Assembly (NCBI GenBank): GCA_949288455.1
Contig: CASEKF010000043.1
Coordinates: forward strand, 1 to 43,374
DNA length: 43,374 bases
Reading direction: 5' to 3'
Origin: an uncultured bacterium
GTDB lineage: Bacteria > Vulcanimicrobiota > CADAWZ01
Shown piece by piece: positions 7,913-15,909 of the stretch (within the stretch, counting starts at the first letter, position 1; each line of letters opens with the position of its first letter). The notes beneath the pieces are model-generated. The model ran no database searches. It saw only the letters and a program-made list of their open reading frames with translations, and had not been told where the DNA came from. The translations under genes were made by a program, and so were the position numbers.

Positions 7913-9169
7913 ATGCATCAAACTATTAGTTTTATAGGTCTGGGCGTAGTCATATTAACGGCATATTTGCTGTCCGACAACAAAAAAAAGATAAATTGGA
8001 AAATGGTAGCTATATGCATGATTCTGCAGCTGATCTTTGCCGGAATAGTTTTAGGAACTAAACTTGGCAAAAGCATCTTTTTAAGTTTAAACGATTTCGC
8101 AGCCGCAGTATTAAAATTCTCGTCGGAAGGAGCAGCGTTTATATTTGGAAGTTTAGTTACAAACGTAGATTCTTTCGGTTTCATATTCGCTTTTCAAGTT
8201 CTCCCTACAATTATTTTTATTTCAGCTCTTATGCAAATATTATACTATTACGGCATTATGCAAAAAGTAATCGAAGTTCTAGCCAAAATGGTCATGAAGG
8301 TAATGGGCACAAGCGGAGCTGAAACTTTATGCGCATGCGCTAATATTTTTATGGGACATACGGAATCTCCCCTTATGATAAAACCTTACGTAGAAAAATT
8401 GACGAAATCAGAACTTTTCGCAGTGATGACAGGGGGGTTTGCGACAATATCTGCCGGAGTATTCGCCGCTTACGCAGGCATGTTGGCTTCTAATTTTCCG
8501 GCGGCTGCGGGACATATTTTAGCGGCTTGCCTAATGTCTGCTCCCGCGTCGTTAATGATAGCTAAAATTATGATACCGGAAACAGAAACGCCTCAAACGG
8601 CAGGTTCTTCAAAGCTTTCCACAAAAAAAACTGACGTTAACGCAATCGACGCGGCTGCCAACGGAGCTTCAGTAGGTCTCCATCTAGCTCTAAACGTAGC
8701 CGGAATGCTTATAGCATTCATCGCGATCATAGCTTTATTAGACGGAGCTTTAGGACTAATAGGAAGCATAATGAACAACGTTTTCGGAACACACATAATA
8801 TTAAATCTAGAAACAATTTTCGGACTTGTGTTCTGGCCAATAAGCTATCTACTGGGGATCCCGGCTCACGAATGTTCAACCGCAGGAAATATACTGGCTC
8901 AGCATATAGTCCTCAACGAATTCGTAGCGTATTCTACGCTTAGCGAAACTCTGCGAACAGTATCGCTTTCTCCCAGGACAGTTACAATTTTAACTTACGC
9001 CATATGCAGTTTCGCCAACATTTCCTCTATCGCAATACAGATAGCAGGAATAGGCTCTATAGCTCCTTCAAGAAAAGCGGATCTTGCTAAATTAGGAGTT
9101 CCGGCCCTTATAGCCGGAATTTTAACGAGCTATTTGACGGCGACAATAGCGGGAATATTGACTCCATAA
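7913..9169 (+). CDS. Concentrative nucleoside transporter (CNT/NupC family)
   Basis: The 418-residue polytopic membrane protein belongs to the CNT family, which imports nucleosides by H+ or Na+ symport. Seen: about nine or more hydrophobic segments, the family signature 'GHTESPLMIKPY' near residue 147 followed by 'MTGGFATISAGVFAAYAGML', and a C-terminal region with 'SFANISSIAIQIAGIGSIAPSRK'. The length fits bacterial NupC-type proteins. AAAGGAGATAAAAT immediately before the ATG is a strong ribosome binding site. It follows ftsK by 23 nt and is probably co-transcribed. Nucleoside import would match the purine-salvage gene hpt near the right end, but the two are far apart and substrate preference cannot be read from the sequence. 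Confidence 0.92.
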   Translation: MHQTISFIGLGVVILTAYLLSDNKKKINWKMVAICMILQLIFAGIVLGTKLGKSIFLSLNDFAAAVLKFSSEGAAFIFGSLVTNVDSFGFIFAFQVLPTIIFISALMQILYYYGIMQKVIEVLAKMVMKVMGTSGAETLCACANIFMGHTESPLMIKPYVEKLTKSELFAVMTGGFATISAGVFAAYAGMLASNFPAAAGHILAACLMSAPASLMIAKIMIPETETPQTAGSSKLSTKKTDVNAIDAAANGASVGLHLALNVAGMLIAFIAIIALLDGALGLIGSIMNNVFGTHIILNLETIFGLVFWPISYLLGIPAHECSTAGNILAQHIVLNEFVAYSTLSETLRTVSLSPRTVTILTYAICSFANISSIAIQIAGIGSIAPSRKADLAKLGVPALIAGILTSYLTATIAGILTP

Positions 9170-9180
9170 AGTACAAAAAA

Positions 9181-9738
9181 ATGAAAAAACCACATGGCAT
9201 ATTTAAAATTCTGCTCTTTTTTCTGCTAGCATCGCTGCCGCTTCAAAGCGGATGTCTCCGCAACGAAAAAATAAAACGCCAGGAAAATATTACGCTCACG
9301 CAACGCGACATAAAAATTAAAGCTCCTGTAACGCCTTACAAAATAAATCAAGAAGACATATCTCTGCCATTTTACAAATCCGTAATTCCAAAAGCCGGAT
9401 ATAAATGCGTATCTACTTTGCCAGACGGCAAAACAGGATATATAAGCAGGTGCGAATTTTACAGTCGAGACACGGCGGACGATATAGCCGAATGGTATAA
9501 ACGGCAGAATATGTATATTAGATACATAGATACTCCCGACTGCCGCAAAGTAATCATTTCAGACAACAAAGAGATGACGGTATACCAAAATCAAAGCAAA
9601 AAAAACGGTTCGACTCTGGTAATGTTCCGAAACGAAGAAAAAGCCTGCACAGAGCTGATATATACCGGATTCAAGATCTTATCGGCGCAAAATGCGCTAA
9701 CTCTAAACGACGAAGAAAGAGGCAAACGTGAACTCTGA
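9181..9738 (+). CDS. Putative lipoprotein of unknown function
   Basis: The 185-residue product has a lipoprotein signal peptide: basic start MKKPHG, hydrophobic core FKILLFFLLASLPL, and lipobox L-Q-S-G-C with the lipidated Cys at residue 25. The mature part is mixed alpha/beta and contains four further Cys (residues ~78, 90, 121, 152), which could form disulphides outside the cytoplasm. I recognise no family. It starts 11 nt after the transporter gene without a clear ribosome binding site and overlaps the following permease gene, so it is translated within the ftsK transcript. Confidence 0.75.
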   Translation: MKKPHGIFKILLFFLLASLPLQSGCLRNEKIKRQENITLTQRDIKIKAPVTPYKINQEDISLPFYKSVIPKAGYKCVSTLPDGKTGYISRCEFYSRDTADDIAEWYKRQNMYIRYIDTPDCRKVIISDNKEMTVYQNQSKKNGSTLVMFRNEEKACTELIYTGFKILSAQNALTLNDEERGKREL

Positions 9739-11287
9739 AGATATAAAAAAACTTCCTGATATTCCCAAATGGTTTTATTGGGTATTCGCGGGAGTTTTAT
9801 TAATTTTTCTTTATAACGTAATCGACGTGGCAACCCCTTTTATCACGGCCGCAATTATAGCCTGGTTTTTAAATATATACGTTGAATTTTTTGAAAAATT
9901 AGGTTTAAAAAGGAAGCTTGCGGTTTTTATATCTCTTTTAAGCTGCGCGATTTTAATAACGACGGCGGTGATATTTATTATACCACCGCTTGTGAAACAA
10001 ATCGTTCAAATAAACAAAAGCGTAAAATATCAGCTGACAGAAATACATAAAGCTGGAATGGCTTATGAATCAAAACAATCCTCAGCTTCCCTGAACTCAG
10101 GCAATATTGACAACATAAAAAACCTTGTCTCAACGTTCTTAAAAGGCGTATATGAAACATATCCCATAGTCAAATTGAATCAATACGACGAAAATAAGTT
10201 AATATCTTTCGTCGAAAGCAAACAGCAAGAAATTATAACGTTTGTCATATCCTTTATAAACGACGCCGTGCTTAACGTTTCAGGCTTTATTTCCAGACTT
10301 TTCAATCTGGTGCTAATTCCGATCTTTACATGTTATTTTTTAGCGATAATACCTAATATTAAGCTTAGAATAAGATATCTTTTAGACAAAAACGCATACG
10401 GTTCTCAAATTAAAACTTTGATAAATGACATAGGCGATATTCTGGACAAATACATACGAGGAACTATATTCGTAATGTTTTTATTCGGATTGGCGGTAGG
10501 AATAGGCATATATATAACGTCCTTCTTCACAGGCATCAAATACTCTCTGTTTATAGGATGTCTAGCCGGGCTCTTATGCATAGTTCCTTACGTAGGCTTA
10601 GCTCTTATAGCCATAACTACGGCGATCATAGCGTGGTTGACTACGGGAGGCAGCTTTTCTGCCGTATTGGTATCTTTGCTTGTATTATTTGTCATCAATT
10701 TTGTATTTGATAATTATCTTTCGCCAAAAATAGTAGGAACGACTATAGGACTGCATCCGTTACTATCGATGTTCGCAATGCTGTCGGTAGGAAAACTATT
10801 CGGTTTCTGGGGACTAGTATTTGCCGTGCCATGTGCGGCAATAGTAAAAATTATAATGATAAAGCTTTATCCCGTTCTTTTTGAGCCAATAAATTTAAAA
10901 AATGACGAACAAAATAAAAAAGCTCAGGAAAAACAAAAAAATGCTTGCGCCGTTAGAATTCCAATAGCTCATCCAAACTCTGAATCTCCGTTTACCATAC
11001 GAGAAGCTCTGAGCGAAAAAGAAGGTCCTAAACAAACTAATTTACCGTCTTTTAAATCAATATCAAAATCTCTTCTGCCTACTCGCAAACGGAACAAAAA
11101 ACAAGACGAAAGACAACTTAAAATCGGACGAAACACAGCAAGAAAACAACCAAAAGTCAGGAGCTGTCTCAAGAGCCGACAACCGGAAATTAAAGCGCAG
11201 GAACAAACGGAAAAAACCGGTAATACCGTAAAACAGAAAATAAACAAGGCGGAAAAAAGACCGGAGGAAAACAAAAAACCAACGTAG
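9728..11287 (+). CDS. AI-2E family permease (PerM/YdiK-like) with long basic tail
   Basis: Residues 1-390 show the AI-2E transporter fold: hydrophobic pairs at the N-terminus (WVFAGVLLIFLYNV, AAIIAWFLNIYVEFF, LAVFISLLSCAILITTAVIFIIPPLV), a long soluble stretch, then membrane segments including 'VIPYVGL'-like 'IVPYVGLALIAI' and 'NYLSPKIVGTTIGLHPLL', the best family signature. Members include a quorum-signal exporter and Na+/H+ antiporters, so the substrate is open. The start is GTG at 9728 after AAGAAAGAGG, overlapping the lipoprotein gene by 11 nt. Residues ~390-519 are an unusual low-complexity extension rich in Lys, Arg, Gln and Glu, probably disordered and cytoplasmic. It ends the ftsK operon. 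Confidence 0.88.
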   Translation: MNSEDIKKLPDIPKWFYWVFAGVLLIFLYNVIDVATPFITAAIIAWFLNIYVEFFEKLGLKRKLAVFISLLSCAILITTAVIFIIPPLVKQIVQINKSVKYQLTEIHKAGMAYESKQSSASLNSGNIDNIKNLVSTFLKGVYETYPIVKLNQYDENKLISFVESKQQEIITFVISFINDAVLNVSGFISRLFNLVLIPIFTCYFLAIIPNIKLRIRYLLDKNAYGSQIKTLINDIGDILDKYIRGTIFVMFLFGLAVGIGIYITSFFTGIKYSLFIGCLAGLLCIVPYVGLALIAITTAIIAWLTTGGSFSAVLVSLLVLFVINFVFDNYLSPKIVGTTIGLHPLLSMFAMLSVGKLFGFWGLVFAVPCAAIVKIIMIKLYPVLFEPINLKNDEQNKKAQEKQKNACAVRIPIAHPNSESPFTIREALSEKEGPKQTNLPSFKSISKSLLPTRKRNKKQDERQLKIGRNTARKQPKVRSCLKSRQPEIKAQEQTEKTGNTVKQKINKAEKRPEENKKPT

Positions 11288-11397
11288 TAAAACAAGAACA
11301 CGAGAGATAAAACTCAATTGAGATAAAATCGGAAAAAGAACGTTTTTGAAAGATAAATTTCGCCGAAATTTTATATAATTTAAGAAAAATATTATGA

Positions 11398-11433
11398 CAA
11401 AATAAAAAAAGGCTTGAGTTTTTTTTTATTTTG
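11398..11433. repeat. 13-bp inverted repeat overlapping a promoter
   Basis: CAAAATAAAAAAA (11398-11410) and TTTTTTTATTTTG (11421-11433) are perfect complements around a 10-nt loop. The loop and right arm contain the -35 box and most of the spacer of the next promoter. It could end the upstream ftsK operon or act as an operator; the sequence alone does not decide. Confidence 0.55.
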
Positions 11434-11442
11434 TTGTAATAT
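11414..11442 (+). promoter_or_regulatory. Strong promoter for the 87-aa protein gene
   Basis: TTGAGT (11414-11419), a 17-nt spacer and TAATAT (11437-11442) give a leader of roughly 57 nt ahead of the ATG at 11507, which has AAAGGAGG as its ribosome binding site. Confidence 0.7.
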
Positions 11443-11506
11443 AGACCGAGCGCATTAATTTAAAATCGATAACTTTTATATAAAAACTTAAATAAAGGAG
11501 GCTATA

Positions 11507-11770
11507 ATGCTACAGAGAAAAAACCCCAAGAAAATAATTTCAAGCTGCCAGCTAAAAAAAGACGGATATACCGTAGTAAGAAGCGAATGTCCGGCTATTA
11601 AAAGCGTAAGAAACATAAGGAAAAAATTAAACAAATTAGTTAAAGAACAAGCCGACGGCGAACGCATCGAAACTATGAGAAAAGCCCTGAAAAACGCTAA
11701 GACTTCAGAAGCCAGACAAAATCAATGCAAACATTGCTATCATGCCCAGAGAATCGCCGCTAAAGCATAA
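11507..11770 (+). CDS. Small basic four-cysteine protein, unknown
   Basis: The 87-residue protein is very basic (many Lys and Arg) and has exactly four Cys: C14, C28 and a C-terminal CKHC pair (C74, C77), with a His next to the pair. The spacing could bind zinc. The middle (residues 31-70) is a charged helix. I do not recognise a family. It has its own near-consensus promoter, an ideal AAAGGAGG ribosome binding site and a strong terminator, so it looks like an abundantly made monocistronic gene, as ribosomal or nucleic-acid-binding proteins are. It sits directly before pth, where many bacteria carry the ribosomal protein bL25/Ctc gene, which hints at a ribosome-linked role. That is inference only. 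Confidence 0.75.
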   Translation: MLQRKNPKKIISSCQLKKDGYTVVRSECPAIKSVRNIRKKLNKLVKEQADGERIETMRKALKNAKTSEARQNQCKHCYHAQRIAAKA

Positions 11771-11792
11771 ATTAATCTGCAACAACAATACG

Positions 11793-11831
11793 ACAGGCTG
11801 CCCGCATTATTTTGCATGCAGTCTGTTTTTT
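11793..11831 (+). terminator. Rho-independent terminator after the 87-aa gene
   Basis: ACAGGCTGC (11793-11801) pairs with GCAGTCTGT (11818-11826) with one G-T pair, followed by a TTTTTT run. Confidence 0.8.
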
Positions 11832-11860
11832 ATATTATGTAAAAGGAACAAAAAAATAAA

Positions 11861-12445
11861 ATGCAGGAAAGCAGGTATATTTTAGTAGGCTTAGGAAATC
11901 CTGGAGTAGAATATAAAGGAACAAGACATAACGCCGGATTTATGATTATAGATAAATTTATCCAAGACTTAGGCGGCAGTTTTATAAAAAAGAAATTTGA
12001 CGGTATAGTGTGGCAAGGTCAATATATAGATTCTCAAATTATCGCGGTGAAACCAATGACCTTTATGAATTTATCAGGCAAGTGCGCGGCTCAATTTTTT
12101 TCCTTTTATAAAACTCAGCCTTCAAAATTAATCGTGATATATGACGATTTCGCTTTAAATATAGGAACGTTAAGAATCAGAAAAGGAGGATCCGACGGCG
12201 GGCATAACGGAGTAGGCAGCATCATATCCGAAACGGGCGCAAAAGATTTTATAAAGATGAGAATCGGGATAGGTCCTCTTCCGCAAGGATTCTCTTCAGT
12301 AGACTTTGTTTTATCAAAATTTAAAAAAGAAGAAATGGCAATTTTAGAGAAAACAATAGCGCCTAACGCAGTCGAAGCTTTAAAATCGCTCATAAAAGAC
12401 GGATTAGATAAAACTATGAATCTATTTAACCGAAATTTTATCTGA
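11861..12445 (+). CDS. pth: Peptidyl-tRNA hydrolase
   Basis: Pth releases peptides from peptidyl-tRNA that drops off the ribosome and recycles the tRNA. The 194-residue product shows the family in order: 'VGLGNPGVEYKGTRHNAGF' near the N-terminus, containing the Asn and the catalytic His (RHN); 'KPMTFMNLSG'; 'VIYDDF' with the catalytic-site Asp; and 'GGHNGVGSI' with the second conserved Asn. Length is normal. AAAAGGAA lies about 13 nt before the ATG. It follows the 87-aa gene's terminator and is followed after 30 nt by the ECF-like gene; the promoter is not obvious. Confidence 0.97.
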   Translation: MQESRYILVGLGNPGVEYKGTRHNAGFMIIDKFIQDLGGSFIKKKFDGIVWQGQYIDSQIIAVKPMTFMNLSGKCAAQFFSFYKTQPSKLIVIYDDFALNIGTLRIRKGGSDGGHNGVGSIISETGAKDFIKMRIGIGPLPQGFSSVDFVLSKFKKEEMAILEKTIAPNAVEALKSLIKDGLDKTMNLFNRNFI

Positions 12446-12475
12446 CTTTGATTTACTATAAAAAGGAGAAAACTT

Positions 12476-13072
12476 GTGAAATATTTTACGGTAAAAGAAC
12501 TAGCTTTTTTAGCTTTGCTTGCCGCTGTGAATTCAGTAATCGAAATAACTCTGGGTTCTATTATGCATGCTTTAAAAATCCCTGGCAAAAGCGTCGTTCT
12601 GGTAACTATAAATATGATGATATATTTCACGGCGTATTCTTCCGTACAAAAAAAAGGAGCGATAGTTCTCACGGGCTTTATTACGGCTTTTATAAAAATC
12701 GCATACGGCTGGGGAGGATCTAAACTCGCGCCCGCAGCCGCTATTTTTCTGGAAGCCGCAATAATAGAAGCATGTTTTTCCGTAATGCCGTTAAAAAACT
12801 GGAGTTCAGCAATTTCCGGCGCCCTTGTAAAACTTTTCTCGTTCTTTTTTCCTATATTGTCATATCTCGTCTTTGGCATAGAGAAAGGATTCGCAAACAT
12901 TACGGCAACAATATCGGCTATAAACGCTAATTTACCGTTTTTATCTTTCCCGATAATAATCGCGTCTTTCATAATATGGAATATTATATTAGGAGCATTA
13001 TTAGGATTATTGGCATATCGAACGTCAAACATAGCGTTAAAAATATTTACTGCTTGCAAAAAAACAACTTAA
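12476..13072 (+). CDS. ECF transporter S component-like membrane protein
   Basis: The 198-residue protein has about six hydrophobic segments. Its start, 'KELAFLALLAAVNSVIEITLG', resembles the opening helix of substrate-binding S components of energy-coupling-factor vitamin transporters. Such S components work with shared EcfA/EcfA'/EcfT subunits encoded elsewhere, and none is in this window. Start is GTG at 12476 after AAAAAGGAGAAAACTT. It follows pth by 30 nt and precedes the M16 gene by 9 nt, so these are likely one operon. The ligand cannot be predicted. The family call rests on topology and the first helix and should be treated as tentative. Confidence 0.6.
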   Translation: MKYFTVKELAFLALLAAVNSVIEITLGSIMHALKIPGKSVVLVTINMMIYFTAYSSVQKKGAIVLTGFITAFIKIAYGWGGSKLAPAAAIFLEAAIIEACFSVMPLKNWSSAISGALVKLFSFFFPILSYLVFGIEKGFANITATISAINANLPFLSFPIIIASFIIWNIILGALLGLLAYRTSNIALKIFTACKKTT

Positions 13073-13081
13073 GGAGGCACA

Positions 13082-15742
13082 ATGCTGCAAAAAAATATAT
13101 TATTTCTTTTAATGTTGACCTTTTTAGCTTCGCCTTGCATAGCGTCAACCAAAACCGAGACATACAAATTACCTAACGGACTCACCGTATATCTTTTAAA
13201 CGACTCGTCAACTCCGGCGGTATCGGTATATATAGGATATAAAGTCGGCTCTAGAAACGAACAAATCGGGAAAACCGGCATATCTCATTTGCTGGAACAT
13301 TTGCTTTTTAGAGGAACGAAACTGTTTCCGGAACAAGAGCTTAACTCAATGCTTTATACGTCAGGAGCTCAGTATAACGCTTTTACGTCGTATGATCTTA
13401 CGGTATATTACGAAACTTTGCCGGGAAAATATCTGGAAAAAGCTCTTATGCTTGAAGCCGATAGAATGAAAAACAGCGAACTTACCGCCGAATCTATAGC
13501 AAGGGAAAAAGGAATCGTAACTTCAGAACTTGAGGGATATAAAAATGATCCCGCTTCAGCCCTTAATGACGAAGTTATGAACGTACATTTCAGAAGCCAT
13601 TCTTACAGATGGCCGGTAATAGGATATAAAAGCGACGTAAACGCTTTAACAAGAAACGATATTTTAGATTATTATTCGACATATTACGCTCCTAATAACG
13701 CTATATTAGCCGTAGCCGGCAATTTCGATAAAAACGAAGCTAAAAAACTTATAGAAAAATATTTCGCCTCGATACCAAAAGGTAAAGAACCTGTTCCTGT
13801 TCAAGTGATAGAGCCTCCGCCCTCAAGTATGAACAGGGTTTTCATGGAGGATCCCGGCAAAACGTCGTATCTGGAAATTCTTTTTCACGCCGATAAAATA
13901 ACCGGAGACGATTATTACGCTTTGAAAGTTCTCGATTCAATATTATACTCCGGCAAAAGTTCCAGGCTATATAAAGCTCTGGTGACGCCTTCAATCGCGT
14001 CAGGGATCTCTACAAACGTATGGGATAGCGCGGATCCCGGAGTTTTCGACATAACTGCGGCAATATCAAAAGGCTCGTCCGCAGAACAAGTTGAAACAAT
14101 TATTTTTGACGAAATAGAAAAAATAAAAGAGAATCCTCCGACGGAAAAAGAGATGGAAAAAGTAAAAAACACGCTTTCGGCAAGTTTTATAAAAGCAAAA
14201 GAAAGCATAGCCGAACAGGCTCTGGCAATAGTCTATTACGGTATTCTCGGCAACCCTGAGTACGTCTACGACTTCAGTAATAAAATTAAAAAGATTACTC
14301 CAGAACAAGTCTCTCAAGCAGCTAAAAAATATTTGATCAAAGAAAAGAGCACAATAGGATATCTTAAAGGTTTATCAAACTCCAAACCTTTAGCAAATGA
14401 CAAACGCAGCGGCGAAAATCTAAAAAAAGCATATTTTAAGAACGAAGAGAAAAAACAGCCTGCGTCGTTATCTTCGGAAACCTCTCTAAATTTTCAATTT
14501 GAAAAATTCACTCTACCGAACGGGCTCACCGTAATAGTAAAAGAAAATCCCGGTATGCCTTCGGTCCGAATAGGCGGTTACGTTAAAAACAGCGGCGCGT
14601 TTATGGATCCTAAAGGACAAGAAGGAATTGCTTCGCTGACAGCTTCAATGCTTGAATGCGGAACTAAGACCAAAACTTTTGAAGAAATATCGGAAATAAA
14701 AGATTTTAACGCTTTCTTATCTACGTTCCAGGCAAGAACGGAAAAAACCGGAATTTCAGGATGGACTTTAAAAGAAAAGCTTGACGTCTGTCTAGAGTTA
14801 ACCGCCGACATGATGATCAATCCAACTTTTCCAGAGAAAGAATTTACAAAACGCGTCAAACAAAGATTAGATATAATCGACTCTCAAAACGGAGATCCAG
14901 GCTACAGAGCGATAAACGCTTTAATTGAGAATATCTATCCAACGAATGACAGAAGAGCTCATAGTCTCTTAGGCACGCAGGAATCAATAAAATCTTTGAC
15001 GACTAAAGATATAAAAAAATTCTACGAAACATGTTATAGACCTGAAAATACAGTCATTATACTTCTAGGACAAATCAATCTTAAAGAAGCCAAACAATTA
15101 GTTGACAAATATTGGGGACACTGGAAAAATACCGCTCCAAAAGCGGAACCTCCCAAAGCGATTATAAACGAAGTTAAGCCGGAAAGAATAAACGTATATA
15201 TGGAAGGCAAAACTCAAAATAGAATAGCGTTAGGCGCGTACGGAGTTAGCTTAAAAGATAAAGACTACTGCGCTTTCAATATTTTTAATAATATACTAGG
15301 AGGAGGTTCTCTAAATAGCCTTCTCGGAAAAGAAATAAGAGTTGAAAAAGGTTTAGTCTACGGCATTTATTCAAGTAACAGTTCCGACATAACTCCGCCT
15401 CTTCTTATTATAAGCGCGGGAACTTCTTCGGAAAACGTCGATAAAGTTATAGATTTATCAAAAGAAATTATTAAAAACACTATAGAAAAAGGAGTGACCG
15501 AAAAAGAATTCTTAGACGCTAAATCTTCCATAGGCAATTCTCTAATAGTCAACTTAGGCGATCCCGACGTTCAAATGGGAATGCTTGAACAAATAGAGTA
15601 CCATAATTTAGATAAAAATTATCCTGAAGAGCTGATTAAAAAATATGAAAAACTTACTATAGAAGAAGTTAATCAAGCCGGAGCGAAACACTTCCATCCG
15701 GATAAAATGAAAATCGTCGTAGCAGGCTCTTATAAAGAATAA
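13082..15742 (+). CDS. M16 family zinc metallopeptidase, two-repeat form
   Basis: The 886-residue protein has an N-terminal signal peptide (KNILFLLMLTFLASPCIAS), so it acts outside the cytoplasm. The first half carries the inverted zinc motif HxxEH (H69, E72, H73 in SHLLEHLLFRGT) and the distal Glu about 77 residues on ('TSELEGYKNDP'). The second half repeats the fold from 'LPNGLTVIVKENPGMPSVRIG' but lacks HxxEH ('GIASLTASMLECGT'), so it is the non-catalytic lobe, as in fused pitrilysin-like enzymes. Such proteases degrade peptides within a closed chamber. AAGGAGG precedes the ATG. Last gene of the pth group, closed by the strong terminator at 15753-15810. Confidence 0.93.
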   Translation: MLQKNILFLLMLTFLASPCIASTKTETYKLPNGLTVYLLNDSSTPAVSVYIGYKVGSRNEQIGKTGISHLLEHLLFRGTKLFPEQELNSMLYTSGAQYNAFTSYDLTVYYETLPGKYLEKALMLEADRMKNSELTAESIAREKGIVTSELEGYKNDPASALNDEVMNVHFRSHSYRWPVIGYKSDVNALTRNDILDYYSTYYAPNNAILAVAGNFDKNEAKKLIEKYFASIPKGKEPVPVQVIEPPPSSMNRVFMEDPGKTSYLEILFHADKITGDDYYALKVLDSILYSGKSSRLYKALVTPSIASGISTNVWDSADPGVFDITAAISKGSSAEQVETIIFDEIEKIKENPPTEKEMEKVKNTLSASFIKAKESIAEQALAIVYYGILGNPEYVYDFSNKIKKITPEQVSQAAKKYLIKEKSTIGYLKGLSNSKPLANDKRSGENLKKAYFKNEEKKQPASLSSETSLNFQFEKFTLPNGLTVIVKENPGMPSVRIGGYVKNSGAFMDPKGQEGIASLTASMLECGTKTKTFEEISEIKDFNAFLSTFQARTEKTGISGWTLKEKLDVCLELTADMMINPTFPEKEFTKRVKQRLDIIDSQNGDPGYRAINALIENIYPTNDRRAHSLLGTQESIKSLTTKDIKKFYETCYRPENTVIILLGQINLKEAKQLVDKYWGHWKNTAPKAEPPKAIINEVKPERINVYMEGKTQNRIALGAYGVSLKDKDYCAFNIFNNILGGGSLNSLLGKEIRVEKGLVYGIYSSNSSDITPPLLIISAGTSSENVDKVIDLSKEIIKNTIEKGVTEKEFLDAKSSIGNSLIVNLGDPDVQMGMLEQIEYHNLDKNYPEELIKKYEKLTIEEVNQAGAKHFHPDKMKIVVAGSYKE

Positions 15743-15752
15743 TTTTTAAATA

Positions 15753-15810
15753 AAAATTGACTCCTTGAAATTCGCTTCGTTAATCATACGACTTTCAAGG
15801 AGTCAATTTT
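15753..15810. terminator. Bidirectional terminator between convergent genes
   Basis: Perfect 18-bp arms (15753-15770 and 15793-15810) flank a 22-nt loop, with A-runs on the left and T-runs on the right, so it works for the M16 gene on the plus strand and the AlaX gene on the minus strand. Confidence 0.85.
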
Positions 15811-15909
15811 ATTTAAAAAGTCCTCGCGTCTAATTTATTAACAATACAAGCAATATAGCGCAAAAACGGAAAACCGCATAAATAGCGTTTAAGCGACGAT
15901 TCCATACGT

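Noticed and set aside
12448-12723. 91-codon plus-strand ORF
   Set aside because: It overlaps the ECF-like gene in another frame, and the AAAAAGGAG site serves the GTG at 12476, inside this ORF, not its own start.
12115-13059. 314-codon minus-strand ORF
   Set aside because: It lies antisense to pth and the ECF-like gene, both better supported by motifs and ribosome binding sites. Its low-complexity product follows from the AT-rich complement of plus-strand codons.
13082-15742. Lipoprotein signal in the M16 protease
   Set aside because: The Cys near the end of the signal peptide is preceded by Pro (A-S-P-C), which does not fit a lipobox; ordinary signal peptidase I cleavage is more likely.
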